Shown: positions 16,131 through 24,695 of the stretch, in pieces | How positions within the stretch are numbered: the stretch's first letter is position 1 | How the letters are laid out: the number at the start of each line of letters is the position of its first letter | NCBI GenBank assembly: GCA_017395425.1 | Contig: JAFPUM010000050.1 | Location: forward strand, 1-34,912 | Direction of reading: 5' to 3' | Length of the DNA: 34,912 nucleotides | Origin: Clostridia bacterium | Lineage (GTDB): Bacteria > Bacillota > Clostridia > Oscillospirales > Acutalibacteraceae | Position numbers and translations under genes: made by a program | The notes under the pieces: model-generated | What the model saw: the letters and a program-made list of their open reading frames with translations, nothing else | What the model was told of the DNA's origin: nothing | The model's database searches: none

Positions 16131-16883
16131 ATGACAGCCGTGTTATTTACGAAAAAGAAAACCAAAATCGACCGGTCTCAGCGTGTGCTGCCCGTGCATG
16201 TGGGCATTATTATGGACGGCAACGGTCGCTGGGCCAAAAAACGCGGCCTGCCCCGACAGGCAGGTCATCAGGTCGGCGCTTCCAATTTCCGCAAGATTAC
16301 CCGCTATTGCCAGCGCATCGGCATCAAGTATCTCACTGTCTATGCTTTTTCTACCGAAAACTGGAAGCGTCCCAAGGAAGAAGTGGAGGCGCTGATGAAT
16401 CTGTTCTACGATTATCTGGTGGAAGCCCTGCGGGATTTCCGCGAGGATAATATCCGTGTCACGTTCATCGGGGATATGTCCGCGTTCAGCCCGAAATTGC
16501 AGGAATTGATGGTGGAAACGATGGAGTTATCTGCCGATAAAACCAGTATGCAGCTGAACATTGCTATGAATTACGGAGGACGGGACGAATTGCTGCGGGC
16601 GGTCAAAGCGATTTCAAATGAAGTGGCGGCAGGCGCCTTGCAGGAGAGTGACATTACGGCGGAGGTAGTGTCGGATCATCTCTACACGGCAGGGCAGCCC
16701 GACCCCGACCTGATTATTCGCCCCAGCGGTGAATACCGCACCTCCAATTTCCTGCTCTGGCAATCGGCTTATGCGGAGTATGTCTTTATGGACGATATTC
16801 TTTGGCCGGATTTCAGTACCGAAAATCTGGAAGAAGCGCTTGACGAATATGCCCGCCGTCATCGCCGCTTCGGAGGAGTCTGA
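16131..16883 (+). CDS. uppS: Isoprenyl (undecaprenyl) diphosphate synthase
   Basis: 250-residue cis-prenyltransferase that builds undecaprenyl diphosphate, the lipid carrier for peptidoglycan and surface polymers. The catalytic Asp29 is in HVGIIMDGNGRWAKKRGLPR, followed by YAFSTENWKRP and the C-terminal signature DLIIRPSGEYRTSNFLLWQSAYAE. The more common form of the last motif is IRTSGE; the Thr-to-Pro change is seen here directly. The Shine-Dalgarno is weak (AAAGTGAG adjoining the ATG), so the exact start is less sure than the identity. cdsA follows after 5 bases. Confidence 0.95.
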   Translation: MTAVLFTKKKTKIDRSQRVLPVHVGIIMDGNGRWAKKRGLPRQAGHQVGASNFRKITRYCQRIGIKYLTVYAFSTENWKRPKEEVEALMNLFYDYLVEALRDFREDNIRVTFIGDMSAFSPKLQELMVETMELSADKTSMQLNIAMNYGGRDELLRAVKAISNEVAAGALQESDITAEVVSDHLYTAGQPDPDLIIRPSGEYRTSNFLLWQSAYAEYVFMDDILWPDFSTENLEEALDEYARRHRRFGGV

Positions 16884-16888
16884 TATCA

Positions 16889-17785
16889 ATGAAAGAACGA
16901 TTGCTCACCGCCGCTGTCGGTATCCCGCTGGCACTTGCGATTGTGATTGCCTCGGCGTGGTTTCCCTGGGTGATGTACACGGTTTTGCTGCTGCTCTGTA
17001 TGATCGGCATCTATGAAGTACTCAAGACCGTCGGCGCGGATCGAAACAAAATCCTTTATCCGCCCTGCTTTCTGTACGGTATCATTGTAATGCTGTCCCC
17101 TCTGTTGGATTGTTGGGGCTGGGATTTGGAAGCGGTGATTTTGCCCGCATCACTGGTATTTTTGTTTGTGATGTTTGCCATTCTGCTCCGGAAGCATCAG
17201 ACGCTTCGCATTGAAACCCTTTGTACCGTCATGATTCTGACCATGTTTGTTTCGTTTCCGTTCATGGTGATGGAACTGATTTATATGACATTCAGTGATT
17301 TGGTGCCGCCTGTCAGTGATGACGGCGCGCGGTATTTCTGCGGCGTGGCGATGGTGTCATATTGTCTCATTGTGTCATGGGTAGCCGACGGCGGCGCCTA
17401 CTTTGTCGGGCGTGCGCTGGGCAAGCACAAGATGGCGCCTGTGCTCAGTCCCAAGAAGACCGTCGAAGGTGCGGTGGGCGGTTTTGTCATTTCCCTCATC
17501 CTCTCATTGGGAACAGCGTATGTGTACGCTGATGTGCTGCACTGCCTGCCGTGGAGAGTAAATTTTCTCTATCTAGCGATCATTTCGGCGATATGTATCC
17601 TGATGTCCATGTTTGGCGATATCTCTTTTTCCGCTGTCAAACGGCAGTACGGCATCAAGGATTTTGGCAATCTCATGCCGGGACACGGCGGGGTGCTGGA
17701 TCGGTTTGACAGCGTGCTGTTTGTCTGTCCTACATTCTATCTGCTGCAATTTATCCTGCCGATTCTTATTATCACACAGCCATAA
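16889..17785 (+). CDS. cdsA: Phosphatidate cytidylyltransferase
   Basis: 298-residue polytopic membrane enzyme making CDP-diacylglycerol from phosphatidate and CTP, the branch point of phospholipid synthesis. About eight hydrophobic segments are visible. The C-terminal CDS signature is clear: KRQYGIKDFGNLMPGHGGVL followed by DRFDS, with the Asp residues of KD and DRFDS expected to bind metal. GGAGGAG inside the end of uppS serves as ribosome binding site, so translation of the two is probably coupled. Length is normal. Confidence 0.95.
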   Translation: MKERLLTAAVGIPLALAIVIASAWFPWVMYTVLLLLCMIGIYEVLKTVGADRNKILYPPCFLYGIIVMLSPLLDCWGWDLEAVILPASLVFLFVMFAILLRKHQTLRIETLCTVMILTMFVSFPFMVMELIYMTFSDLVPPVSDDGARYFCGVAMVSYCLIVSWVADGGAYFVGRALGKHKMAPVLSPKKTVEGAVGGFVISLILSLGTAYVYADVLHCLPWRVNFLYLAIISAICILMSMFGDISFSAVKRQYGIKDFGNLMPGHGGVLDRFDSVLFVCPTFYLLQFILPILIITQP

Positions 17786-17805
17786 ACAAAAAAGGAATGG
17801 AATCT

Positions 17806-18990
17806 ATGAACGATATACAATCCCCATTGCAAAAACGCCGGAATATCGCGATTCTCGGCTCAACCGGATCTATTGGCACACAGGCGCTCGATGTGGCGCG
17901 CGGTATGGGACTGAATGTCACCGCTTTATGTGCCAATCGCAATATTGCACTGCTGGAGCAGCAGGCAAGGGAATTTCACCCGGACGTGGTGGCGGTGATG
18001 GATGAAGCCGCCGGGAGAGAACTCAAAATCAAATTAGCCGATACGCCCGTTAAGGTTCTGCAGGGCATGGACGGCTTTATTGAGGCTGCCACGCTGCCGC
18101 AGAATGATGTGACGCTCAATTCGGTCGTCGGCATGGTGGGCTTGCTTCCCACGCTGGCGATTATTGAGGCGGGCATTGATTTAGCGCTTGCCAACAAGGA
18201 AACGCTGGTGGCGGGCGGTCAATTGGTTATGGGTGCGGCCAAAGCCAAAGGCGTGCCGATTCTGCCGGTGGACAGCGAGCATTCCGCCATCTTCCAGTGT
18301 CTTCAGGGGTCTCCGGGCTCGCACGCCTTCAAGCGGATTCTGCTCACGGCGTCGGGCGGACCCTTTTTCGGCAAAACCCGTGAGGAACTGCGGGACGTGA
18401 CGCCCGAACAGGCGCTGAAACACCCCAACTGGAGCATGGGCGCCAAGATTACGATTGATTCCTCCACCCTCATGAACAAGGGACTGGAGGTCATTGAGGC
18501 GGCATGGCTCTTTGACAAGCGTGTGAACGAAATTGAAGTGGTGGTGCATCGCGAAAGCATCATTCATTCGGCAGTGGAATTCTGCGACAATTCCGTGATT
18601 GCCCAGCTCGGTACGCCGGATATGCGCATTCCCATTCAGTATGCCATCAGCTATCCCGACCGCGCGCCTTCTCCGGCGAAGCCGCTGGATTTGTTTGAGG
18701 TTGGCAAGCTCTCCTTCTACCGTCCGGATACGGAAACGTTTGTTTGTCTGGCTGCCTGTCAGGAGGCGATGCGTCGCGGCGGATTAGCGCCCGCGGCAGC
18801 CAACGGCGCCAATGAAAAGGCGGTCGAGCTGTTCCTTGCGAAAAAAATCCGTTTCCTTGACATCGGACAGTATGTCTGGGAGGCGATGGAACGTCAGCCC
18901 AAGGTAGATTCCTTTACCGTGGAGGACGTTCTTGCCTGCGACAGGGCGGCAAGGGACTACGTGGCAGCCAAAGCCTCGTTAAAGAATTGA
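17806..18990 (+). CDS. dxr: 1-deoxy-D-xylulose-5-phosphate reductoisomerase
   Basis: 394-residue NADPH-dependent enzyme of the MEP pathway, making 2-C-methyl-D-erythritol 4-phosphate for isoprenoids and so feeding uppS. The NADPH loop GSTGSIGTQALDV is near the N-terminus; LANKETLVAGG, the metal/substrate motif PVDSEHSAIFQCLQG and SSTLMNKGLEVIEAAWLF are all intact. The start is placed at 17806 because AAGGA lies 9 bases before it and directly abuts the alternative ATG at 17797. It lies between cdsA and rseP, the standard clostridial order. Confidence 0.96.
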   Translation: MNDIQSPLQKRRNIAILGSTGSIGTQALDVARGMGLNVTALCANRNIALLEQQAREFHPDVVAVMDEAAGRELKIKLADTPVKVLQGMDGFIEAATLPQNDVTLNSVVGMVGLLPTLAIIEAGIDLALANKETLVAGGQLVMGAAKAKGVPILPVDSEHSAIFQCLQGSPGSHAFKRILLTASGGPFFGKTREELRDVTPEQALKHPNWSMGAKITIDSSTLMNKGLEVIEAAWLFDKRVNEIEVVVHRESIIHSAVEFCDNSVIAQLGTPDMRIPIQYAISYPDRAPSPAKPLDLFEVGKLSFYRPDTETFVCLAACQEAMRRGGLAPAAANGANEKAVELFLAKKIRFLDIGQYVWEAMERQPKVDSFTVEDVLACDRAARDYVAAKASLKN

Positions 18991-19030
18991 GGGTGGGAGA
19001 ACTGTACCGCTCGCGAACGCACGAAAAGGA

Positions 19031-20101
19031 GTGATTTCTATTTCTGTCTTAAACACGGTTTTAACGATTATCATTGCTGTGGTTCTCTTTGCGCTGATTA
19101 TCGGCATACACGAATTCGGTCATTTTATTACTGCCAAGAAATGCGGCGTGAAGGTCAATGAATTTGCCATCGGCATGGGACCCAAGCTGTTTTCCAAACA
19201 GGGCAAAGAGACGCTTTACTCTCTGCGACTGATTCCCATCGGCGGCTACTGTGCCATGGAGGGGGAAGACGAGGAAAGTGACGACGAACGCGCACTCAAC
19301 AACAAGGTGTGGTGGCAGCGCGGTATTATATTGGCGGCAGGCGCTTTGATGAATATCCTGCTGGGGATTGTGTTTATGTTCATCATTCAGGTACAGGAGC
19401 CGTATTATGCTTCCACACAGATTGCCTATCTGGTAAGCGATTCCACCAGCATGAATGCCGGCATTGAACTGGGCGACGATATCTATTCCATCAACGGCTA
19501 CCGCACCCGCAATACCACCGACATGAGCTTTGCGCTCTCCACCGCGAAGGACGGTGTGCTGGATATCGTGGTCAAGCGCGACGGCAAAAAGCTGACCTTC
19601 CGCGATCTGCAGATGGAAGTTGTGTCTTATTCCGACACGGTTGCGATGACCCGCATTGATTTCAAAGTGCGCCGCGTGGACAAAACCGTCGGCACGGTGC
19701 TGTCCACTACCTTTTCGGAGACGCTTTCGTTTGTGCGCATGATTTATGCCAGCCTCATCATGCTGGTGACAGGGCAGGCAGGCTTCAACGAGGTGTCCGG
19801 ACCGGTCGGTATGGCGTCCGCCATCGGGCAGGTGGCGGAAGAGGGATTCGCGGTGAGCTTTCTGGGCGGTCTGAACAATATCATCTACTTCATGGCGCTC
19901 ATCACGGTCAACCTCGGCATCTTCAATCTGCTCCCGCTGCCGGCACTGGACGGCGGACGGCTGCTGTTTGTGCTGATTGAAGCTATCCGCGGCAAGCCCA
20001 TTGACCCCGAAAAGGAAGGCATCGTGCATCTGATCGGCTTTGCGCTGCTGATTCTGCTCATGATAGCGGTGACGATCAAAGACGTGTGGAGCCTGTTTTA
20101 A
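19031..20101 (+). CDS. rseP: RIP metalloprotease RseP (site-2 protease)
   Basis: About 353-356 residue membrane zinc protease that cuts signal-peptide remnants and anti-sigma factors within the membrane. HEFGHF (first membrane segment) holds the zinc histidines and catalytic Glu. A PDZ domain occupies roughly 125-210, and NLLPLPALDGG in the C-terminal part supplies the third ligand. The start is uncertain. The frame opens with GTG at 19031, but the AGGAG at 19027-19031 overlaps that codon. The codon at the right distance is ATT at 19040, giving ISVLNTVLTII as the N-terminus. It ends the conserved series; the usual ispG is not downstream. Confidence 0.94.
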   Translation: MISISVLNTVLTIIIAVVLFALIIGIHEFGHFITAKKCGVKVNEFAIGMGPKLFSKQGKETLYSLRLIPIGGYCAMEGEDEESDDERALNNKVWWQRGIILAAGALMNILLGIVFMFIIQVQEPYYASTQIAYLVSDSTSMNAGIELGDDIYSINGYRTRNTTDMSFALSTAKDGVLDIVVKRDGKKLTFRDLQMEVVSYSDTVAMTRIDFKVRRVDKTVGTVLSTTFSETLSFVRMIYASLIMLVTGQAGFNEVSGPVGMASAIGQVAEEGFAVSFLGGLNNIIYFMALITVNLGIFNLLPLPALDGGRLLFVLIEAIRGKPIDPEKEGIVHLIGFALLILLMIAVTIKDVWSLF

Positions 20102-20150
20102 GATCGGTGTATACGTTCGGTTTCATCAGGCACGGTTTGAAAAATAAGGA

Positions 20151-20195
20151 AAAACCATCGGCGGGTTCTCTTCACGGGAAGTCGCCGATGGTTTT
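20151..20195. terminator. Bidirectional terminator between rseP and the radical SAM gene
   Basis: A perfect 13-bp stem (20151-20163 with 20183-20195) flanked by A-rich and T-rich sequence. It serves rseP on the plus strand and the convergent radical SAM gene, whose stop is at 20205, on the minus strand. Confidence 0.85.
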
Positions 20196-20204
20196 ATTTT
20201 GAAA

Positions 20205-21074
20205 TCATCCAAACAGCGACAACTGTTCGGGTGTGTCGCCGGGAAACGTGTTCAGATACTCAAAAATCTCGTCAGTGCGGTAGAGAATGCCTTCCCGCCG
20301 GCAGGTATCGCGGAAGAGATGCAGGAGCCGTCCCTGATTTGGGGAAGGCAGCTCATAGGCATTGCCGTAAGAAGCGATATAGCGTTGCTTCAATCCGGGG
20401 AAATGCCTGTCCAGCTGCGCATAAAAATATTCGCGGCTGCCTTCCCGGAGGGTCATTCCCATGCCGAAGCACAGGATGCCTTTCACCTGCGCTTCGACAC
20501 AGAGCCGGAGGATACCGCGGATATTTTCTTCGGTGTCGTTGATAAAAGGAAGGATGGGGCAGAGCCATACCACCGTGGGAATGCCGTTGTCCCGCATAGT
20601 TTTCAGCACTTCCACCCGTTCGGAGGTGGGGGAGACGTGGGGTTCGATGATAGAGCATAGTGCGTTGTCATAGGTGGTAAGCGTCATCTGTACAACGCAT
20701 TTCCCTTGGGCGTGAATGTGTCGGAGCAGTTCGAGGTCGCGGAGAATGTGCGCCGACTTGGTGAGTACTGACAGTCCGAAGCCGTAGCGGTCGATGATTT
20801 CCAGACATTGGCGTGTGATTTGCCATTCCTCTTCGAGGGGAATGTAAGGGTCACACATGGAGCCGGTGCCGATCATACAGCGCTGTTTTTTTCGCCGCAG
20901 CGCCTGTTCCAGCAGGGACGGCGCGTTGAGCTTGATCTCGATATCCTCGAAGTCGTGGGTCATGCCGTAACACTTGCTGCGGGTATCGCAGTAAATGCAG
21001 CCGTGCTGACACCCCCGATAAACATTCATACCGTTGTGTGCCGACAGAATGCCCTTTGCCTCCACTGTGTGCAT
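20205..21074 (-). CDS. SPL-like radical SAM protein
   Basis: 289-residue radical SAM enzyme. Cys22, Cys26 and Cys29 (RGCQHGCIYCD) give the C-x3-C-x2-C motif that binds the 4Fe-4S cluster and S-adenosylmethionine. GTGSMCDPYIPLEE, LTKSAHILRDLELL and VVQMTLTTYD match the COG1533 (SplB-related) group. Full spore photoproduct lyases are longer and carry an extra conserved Cys that I do not see placed here, so the reaction is unknown. The start follows AAAGGATG at about 12 bases. It lies five bases after the DUF4830 gene, hence one transcript. Confidence 0.85.
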   Translation of the reverse strand: MHTVEAKGILSAHNGMNVYRGCQHGCIYCDTRSKCYGMTHDFEDIEIKLNAPSLLEQALRRKKQRCMIGTGSMCDPYIPLEEEWQITRQCLEIIDRYGFGLSVLTKSAHILRDLELLRHIHAQGKCVVQMTLTTYDNALCSIIEPHVSPTSERVEVLKTMRDNGIPTVVWLCPILPFINDTEENIRGILRLCVEAQVKGILCFGMGMTLREGSREYFYAQLDRHFPGLKQRYIASYGNAYELPSPNQGRLLHLFRDTCRREGILYRTDEIFEYLNTFPGDTPEQLSLFG

Positions 21075-21079
21075 ATGGT

Positions 21080-21619
21080 TTACACATCCTTTTGATCCGG
21101 CTGACTTTCCGCCGGAGAAGAACGGACGTCGGCGGGAAGCAGCAGCGAATGGGTGAATTTTTCCTCGCCGGTGGAGGAAATATCCCCGCCGATTACCTTG
21201 CCGTCGAGAATGAGCAGCGTGGCTTTGACGTTGCGGGGGATGCCGGGATAATTGGTCACGGCGTAGACCCATTTTTTAACCTTGGCGCCGCGATAGGGTT
21301 CAAGATCAAAGCCCAGCGGCTTTTGCAGCTCGTTGTACTGGGTGAGCGCATCATCGAATGCTGCGGGAATGACCACGTTGCGGGCTTCCAGCGGGTCATC
21401 TTCGATTTCCCAGCCGAACTGCGAAAGAAACTGAACGCGTTCGCCCGGTGTGCGGGCGCTGACGAGAAATTTGCTCACAGAAGTCACCGTGTTGGCGGAG
21501 GTGCTGCGGGTGTGGGACTTTGGCGAAAAGATATACCACAGTGTCGCCGCGAAGCAGAGCAGTCCGATAAGCAGGATGATCAGTTCCGCTTTGCTGGTCT
21601 TAAAGGTTTTGACAAACAT
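21080..21619 (-). CDS. DUF4830 domain-containing protein
   Basis: 179 residues with an N-terminal membrane segment (about 13-31) and an extracytoplasmic domain. The block from FLSQFGWEIEDDP through VVIPAAFDDALTQYNELQK, GFDLEPYRG and LDGKVIGGDISS matches the clostridial DUF4830 family, whose function is not known. GGGAGG lies 9 bases before the ATG at 21619. No convincing promoter is visible between it and the terminator at 21720-21758, so its transcription start is unresolved. Confidence 0.78.
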   Translation of the reverse strand: MFVKTFKTSKAELIILLIGLLCFAATLWYIFSPKSHTRSTSANTVTSVSKFLVSARTPGERVQFLSQFGWEIEDDPLEARNVVIPAAFDDALTQYNELQKPLGFDLEPYRGAKVKKWVYAVTNYPGIPRNVKATLLILDGKVIGGDISSTGEEKFTHSLLLPADVRSSPAESQPDQKDV

Positions 21620-21719
21620 AGAATGATTTCCTCCCGGTCACAGTTTTTTGGGTCGGTAAAGCATATGACGGAAGAGGCGGATTCTTGCCTGTCCCCGGAT
21701 GGGTTTTGCGCCGGAACAG

Positions 21720-21758
21720 AAAAACGCCGCCGGGGAAAGGAATCACACCCCGGCGGCG
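21720..21758 (-). terminator. Terminator of the cytidylate-kinase-like gene
   Basis: Minus strand: perfect 11-bp GC stem (21748-21758 with 21725-21735) followed by TTTTT, starting 10 bases after the stop codon. Confidence 0.88.
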
Positions 21759-21768
21759 AAGCGGAAGC

Positions 21769-22365
21769 TCAGGAAAGACCGGCAAGTTCAATGATGATAT
21801 CGGCGCATTTGCCGTAATCAATGGAGGCAGTATTGAGCATAATGTCATAATTCACGGAAGCACTCCATTTGTTGTCGGTGAAAAACTGATAATAATTGCG
21901 GCGCTGTTTATCCTTGCGCTGGATAAAGGTCTCGGCTTTGGCGCGGGAGACATCCTCGAGTGACACCGTGCGGTCGATACGCATTTCCATGGAAGAGGAA
22001 TAGATAAAGGTGCGCAGAATGGGACGCAGATCCGCCAGAATGACGTCCGCGCAGCGTCCCAGAAAAATCCCGCCCTCATGCTCCTTGCAGAGACGGCGCA
22101 TGGCTTCCGACACGGCGAAATAGGTGCGGTAAATGGCGGACTGCTCGTAATCGCCGGTGGTGGAAAACATGGACAGGTTGTAGATCAGACTGCCCACATA
22201 GTTTTCGTCGTAATTGCGCAGCAATCCTACATCCACGCCGAAATCCTCCGCCGCCTTGAGAATGATTTCGTTATCGAAAAACGGCACGCCGGTTTTTTGG
22301 GATAGCTGAAGCGCTATCTCGCGCCCGCCGCTGCCGAAGGTTCTGTCAATGGTGATGGTTTTCAA
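21769..22365 (-). CDS. Cytidylate kinase-like family protein (PF13189-like)
   Basis: 198 residues. The N-terminus TITIDRTFGSGGREIALQLS is the P-loop-like motif of this family (GSGGREIA in place of a standard Walker A), followed by FFDNEIIL, GGIFLGRCADVIL and a basic lid-like segment with RAKAETFIQRKDKQRRNYY. These proteins resemble CMP kinase but are distinct from Cmk, and their substrate is not established. The start is TTG at 22365, with AAAGGAGG 10 bases upstream. It is divergent from the lysozyme gene and has its own promoter and terminator. Confidence 0.83.
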   Translation of the reverse strand: MKTITIDRTFGSGGREIALQLSQKTGVPFFDNEIILKAAEDFGVDVGLLRNYDENYVGSLIYNLSMFSTTGDYEQSAIYRTYFAVSEAMRRLCKEHEGGIFLGRCADVILADLRPILRTFIYSSSMEMRIDRTVSLEDVSRAKAETFIQRKDKQRRNYYQFFTDNKWSASVNYDIMLNTASIDYGKCADIIIELAGLS

Positions 22366-22398
22366 AGTGTAACTGCCTCCTTTATCCGATTATTCACA

Positions 22399-22427
22399 AT
22401 GATACCACATTTTTGTCATTTTTTCAA
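22399..22427 (-). promoter_or_regulatory. Promoter of the cytidylate-kinase-like gene
   Basis: Minus strand: TTGAAA (22422-22427), 17-base spacer, TATCAT (22399-22404). Confidence 0.65.
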
Positions 22428-22545
22428 GAGTTTTTTGTAAATAAATATCAACAGATTACAATTCTGTATCCACTGACAGGGGATGTGTTAAAAAAATTAC
22501 ATTATAATTACAAGAAAATGTCAAATAATTGATGAACACTCACAA

Positions 22546-22574
22546 TTGATTTTTCGGCTGACTTCGTGTATAAT
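22546..22574 (+). promoter_or_regulatory. Promoter of the lysozyme/Ig-repeat gene
   Basis: TTGATT (22546-22551), 17-base spacer, perfect TATAAT (22569-22574), 37 bases before the start codon. Confidence 0.7.
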
Positions 22575-22610
22575 TTAACAAACGCAACATAGAAAGGATG
22601 TATTAGTAAC

Positions 22611-24575
22611 ATGCACACAGCCAGAAAAAATGACCGTGGTAGCAGAACAACCATTTTGTCTGAGGGAATCAAGAGAGCGACAGCGCTGGTATTGATTCTT
22701 TTCTTGTTTACGGGCATTGTGCCGCAGACAACCGTCCGGGCGAAGAGCATCTCAACGAATGAAAGCATTGTGTTCCGTTATTTGATAAACGAAATGGGAT
22801 TCAATACGGCAGCCGCTTGTGGTGTGCTTGCCAATATGGAATATGAATCCAACTTCCGTCCGACGATGGTGGGGGATAAGGGGACAAGCTACGGCATCTG
22901 CCAGTGGCATTACAGCCGCCGCACCAATCTCATGATTTATTGCATGGGGCACGGCTATGATTATACTTCGCTGGATGGACAGCTCCGTTTTTTGGAGTAT
23001 GAACTGAAAACGAACAGCAAATACAGAAAATATGTCTATAATAAGTTGATGTCGGTTCCCAATACCGCGCAGGGCGCGTATGACGCCGGTTTTGCCTGGT
23101 GCTATTATTTTGAGATTCCGAGTAATTATCAGAGTGTGTCTTATTCGAGAGCCAGACTTGCCATGAATACCTACTGGCCCGCTTATAAGAACGGCGGAAC
23201 CTCGGTCGCGCCGGTGAGCATGGATCCGCGGGATTACAAGGTGTCCTTCACCCGTACACTCAAGTATGTGAGCGGCGGCAATATGAACGGCACCGACGTG
23301 AAGTATATGCAGGTATGTCTGCGTCATCTGGGCTATACGGTAGATGTGGACGGTTATTACGGATCCGGCACCGCCGCGGTGGTCAAGCAGTTCCAGAAGG
23401 ACAGCGGTCTGACGGCAGACGGCATCTGCGGTTCCGGCACATGGAACGCGATGGTCAAGGCGGTCACGGTGGACGGCGGTTCGCTGAGCATCGTGGAGCA
23501 GCCCGTTGACTGCGCTGTGCAGTATGGCGAGAAAGTCAGCTTTACGCTGAAAGCCGACGGTGAGGGTCTTACCTATCAATGGCAGTACAGCGATGACGGC
23601 GGCAAGACGTGGAAGCGCAGTACCATCACCAAGGCTACATACTCCACCACGCTTTCCAGGAGCAATGCCAACCGCATGGTGCGCTGCATCGTCACCGACA
23701 AATACAAGAATCAGGAAACGTCCAAGGCTGCTTCCATGAAGCTCGGCAAGGTTCTGACCATTGTAGAGCAGCCGGAGGACTGCATCCGGAAGCTGGGCAG
23801 TGAAATGGTCTTCACGGTCAAGGCGGAAGGAGAGGGACTGACCTATCAATGGCAGCTCAGCGACAACAACGGCAAGACATGGCGCAACAGCAGCGCAAAA
23901 ACCGCTACTTACGCGGTAAATCTCACCGAGGGCAGCATTAACCGTATGGTGCGCTGTGTGGTAAAGGACAGCGCGGGTAAGACAGTGACTTCCAAGGCAG
24001 CCACCATGAAGCTGCTGGAAGCGGAAATTACACAGCAGCCTGTCAACTGTGCCGTAGAAATCGGCGCAAAGGCGACGTTCCGCGTAGGTGCTGCGGGTAA
24101 CGGTCTGCGTTATCAGTGGCAGCTGAGTGACGACAACGGCAAGACATGGCGTCTCAGCAGCGTGACAACTTCCGAATACGCGGTGACGCTGACCGATGAA
24201 AACGACGGTCGCTGCGTGCGCTGCATTGTGTACGACAAAAACGGCGGCAAGCTGATTTCTCAGACCGCTACGATGACCGCGATTGGTGTTAAGCCCATTT
24301 CTCTGGGCATTACCAAGCAGCCCGCGAATGCTTCTGCCGCAGAGGGTAAGCAGATTGCTTTTGAAATCAAGGCAACCGGTAAGAAGCTGAAATATCAGTG
24401 GCAGCTGAGTGATGACAACGGCAAGACGTGGCGTAACAGCAGCACTACCACCGCTGTTTATTCCACTGTGATGACCCCTGACAAAAACGGACGCAAGCTG
24501 CGGTGCATTATCACCGACGGCAGCACCGGCAAGAGCATTACCTCCAAGACGGCAACGATGAAACTCAGCGTATAA
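22611..24575 (+). CDS. Secreted phage-tail-type lysozyme with peptidoglycan-binding domain and four Ig-like repeats
   Basis: 654 residues. A long signal peptide (about 1-44, ending VRA-KS) precedes a domain (about 50-195) resembling phage tail lysozyme (PF18013): LINEMGFNTAAACGVLANME, then YESNFRP with Glu79 the probable catalytic acid, and TSYGICQW. A PG_binding_1 domain follows (about 215-285: DVKYMQVCLRHLGY, GYYGSGTAAVVKQFQ). Residues 292-654 are four Ig-like repeats of about 90 residues with the core YQWQLSDDNGKTWR and RCIVTD. The first three carry an additional Cys in QPVDC/QPEDC/QPVNC, absent from the fourth. It would act in the cell wall. AAAGGATG precedes the ATG by about 12 bases. 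Confidence 0.88.
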   Translation: MHTARKNDRGSRTTILSEGIKRATALVLILFLFTGIVPQTTVRAKSISTNESIVFRYLINEMGFNTAAACGVLANMEYESNFRPTMVGDKGTSYGICQWHYSRRTNLMIYCMGHGYDYTSLDGQLRFLEYELKTNSKYRKYVYNKLMSVPNTAQGAYDAGFAWCYYFEIPSNYQSVSYSRARLAMNTYWPAYKNGGTSVAPVSMDPRDYKVSFTRTLKYVSGGNMNGTDVKYMQVCLRHLGYTVDVDGYYGSGTAAVVKQFQKDSGLTADGICGSGTWNAMVKAVTVDGGSLSIVEQPVDCAVQYGEKVSFTLKADGEGLTYQWQYSDDGGKTWKRSTITKATYSTTLSRSNANRMVRCIVTDKYKNQETSKAASMKLGKVLTIVEQPEDCIRKLGSEMVFTVKAEGEGLTYQWQLSDNNGKTWRNSSAKTATYAVNLTEGSINRMVRCVVKDSAGKTVTSKAATMKLLEAEITQQPVNCAVEIGAKATFRVGAAGNGLRYQWQLSDDNGKTWRLSSVTTSEYAVTLTDENDGRCVRCIVYDKNGGKLISQTATMTAIGVKPISLGITKQPANASAAEGKQIAFEIKATGKKLKYQWQLSDDNGKTWRNSSTTTAVYSTVMTPDKNGRKLRCIITDGSTGKSITSKTATMKLSV

Positions 24576-24615
24576 GTGTGGGATTCCGCACACGGAGCGG
24601 CAGTTATTGCGCAAA

Positions 24616-24665
24616 AACAACCAGCGGCGTGACGGTTCATAATGAACGTTACGCCGCTGGTTGTT
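24616..24665. terminator. Bidirectional terminator after the lysozyme gene
   Basis: Perfect 15-bp stem (24616-24630 with 24651-24665) containing a smaller GTTCA/TGAAC hairpin. The convergent membrane-protein gene ends at 24696 on the other side. Confidence 0.78.
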
Positions 24666-24695
24666 ATACATTATGCGGGAGCGGAGCGGAACATT

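Noticed and set aside
20205-21074. Spore photoproduct lyase splB
   Set aside because: The radical SAM motif fits COG1533, but the protein is shorter than SplB and I could not place its extra conserved Cys, so only the broader family is called.
21769-22365. Authentic cytidylate kinase cmk
   Set aside because: The P-loop is GSGGREIA and the arrangement follows the cytidylate-kinase-like family, not Cmk; a separate cmk would be expected elsewhere.
22752-24671. 639-codon antisense frame over the lysozyme gene, and similar long frames at 9187-10344, 12149-13363 and 19061-20029
   Set aside because: Those opposite the lysozyme and aminotransferase genes are in the codon-aligned antisense phase, where the same codon bias explains them. 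All lie opposite clear sense genes and have no recognisable product.
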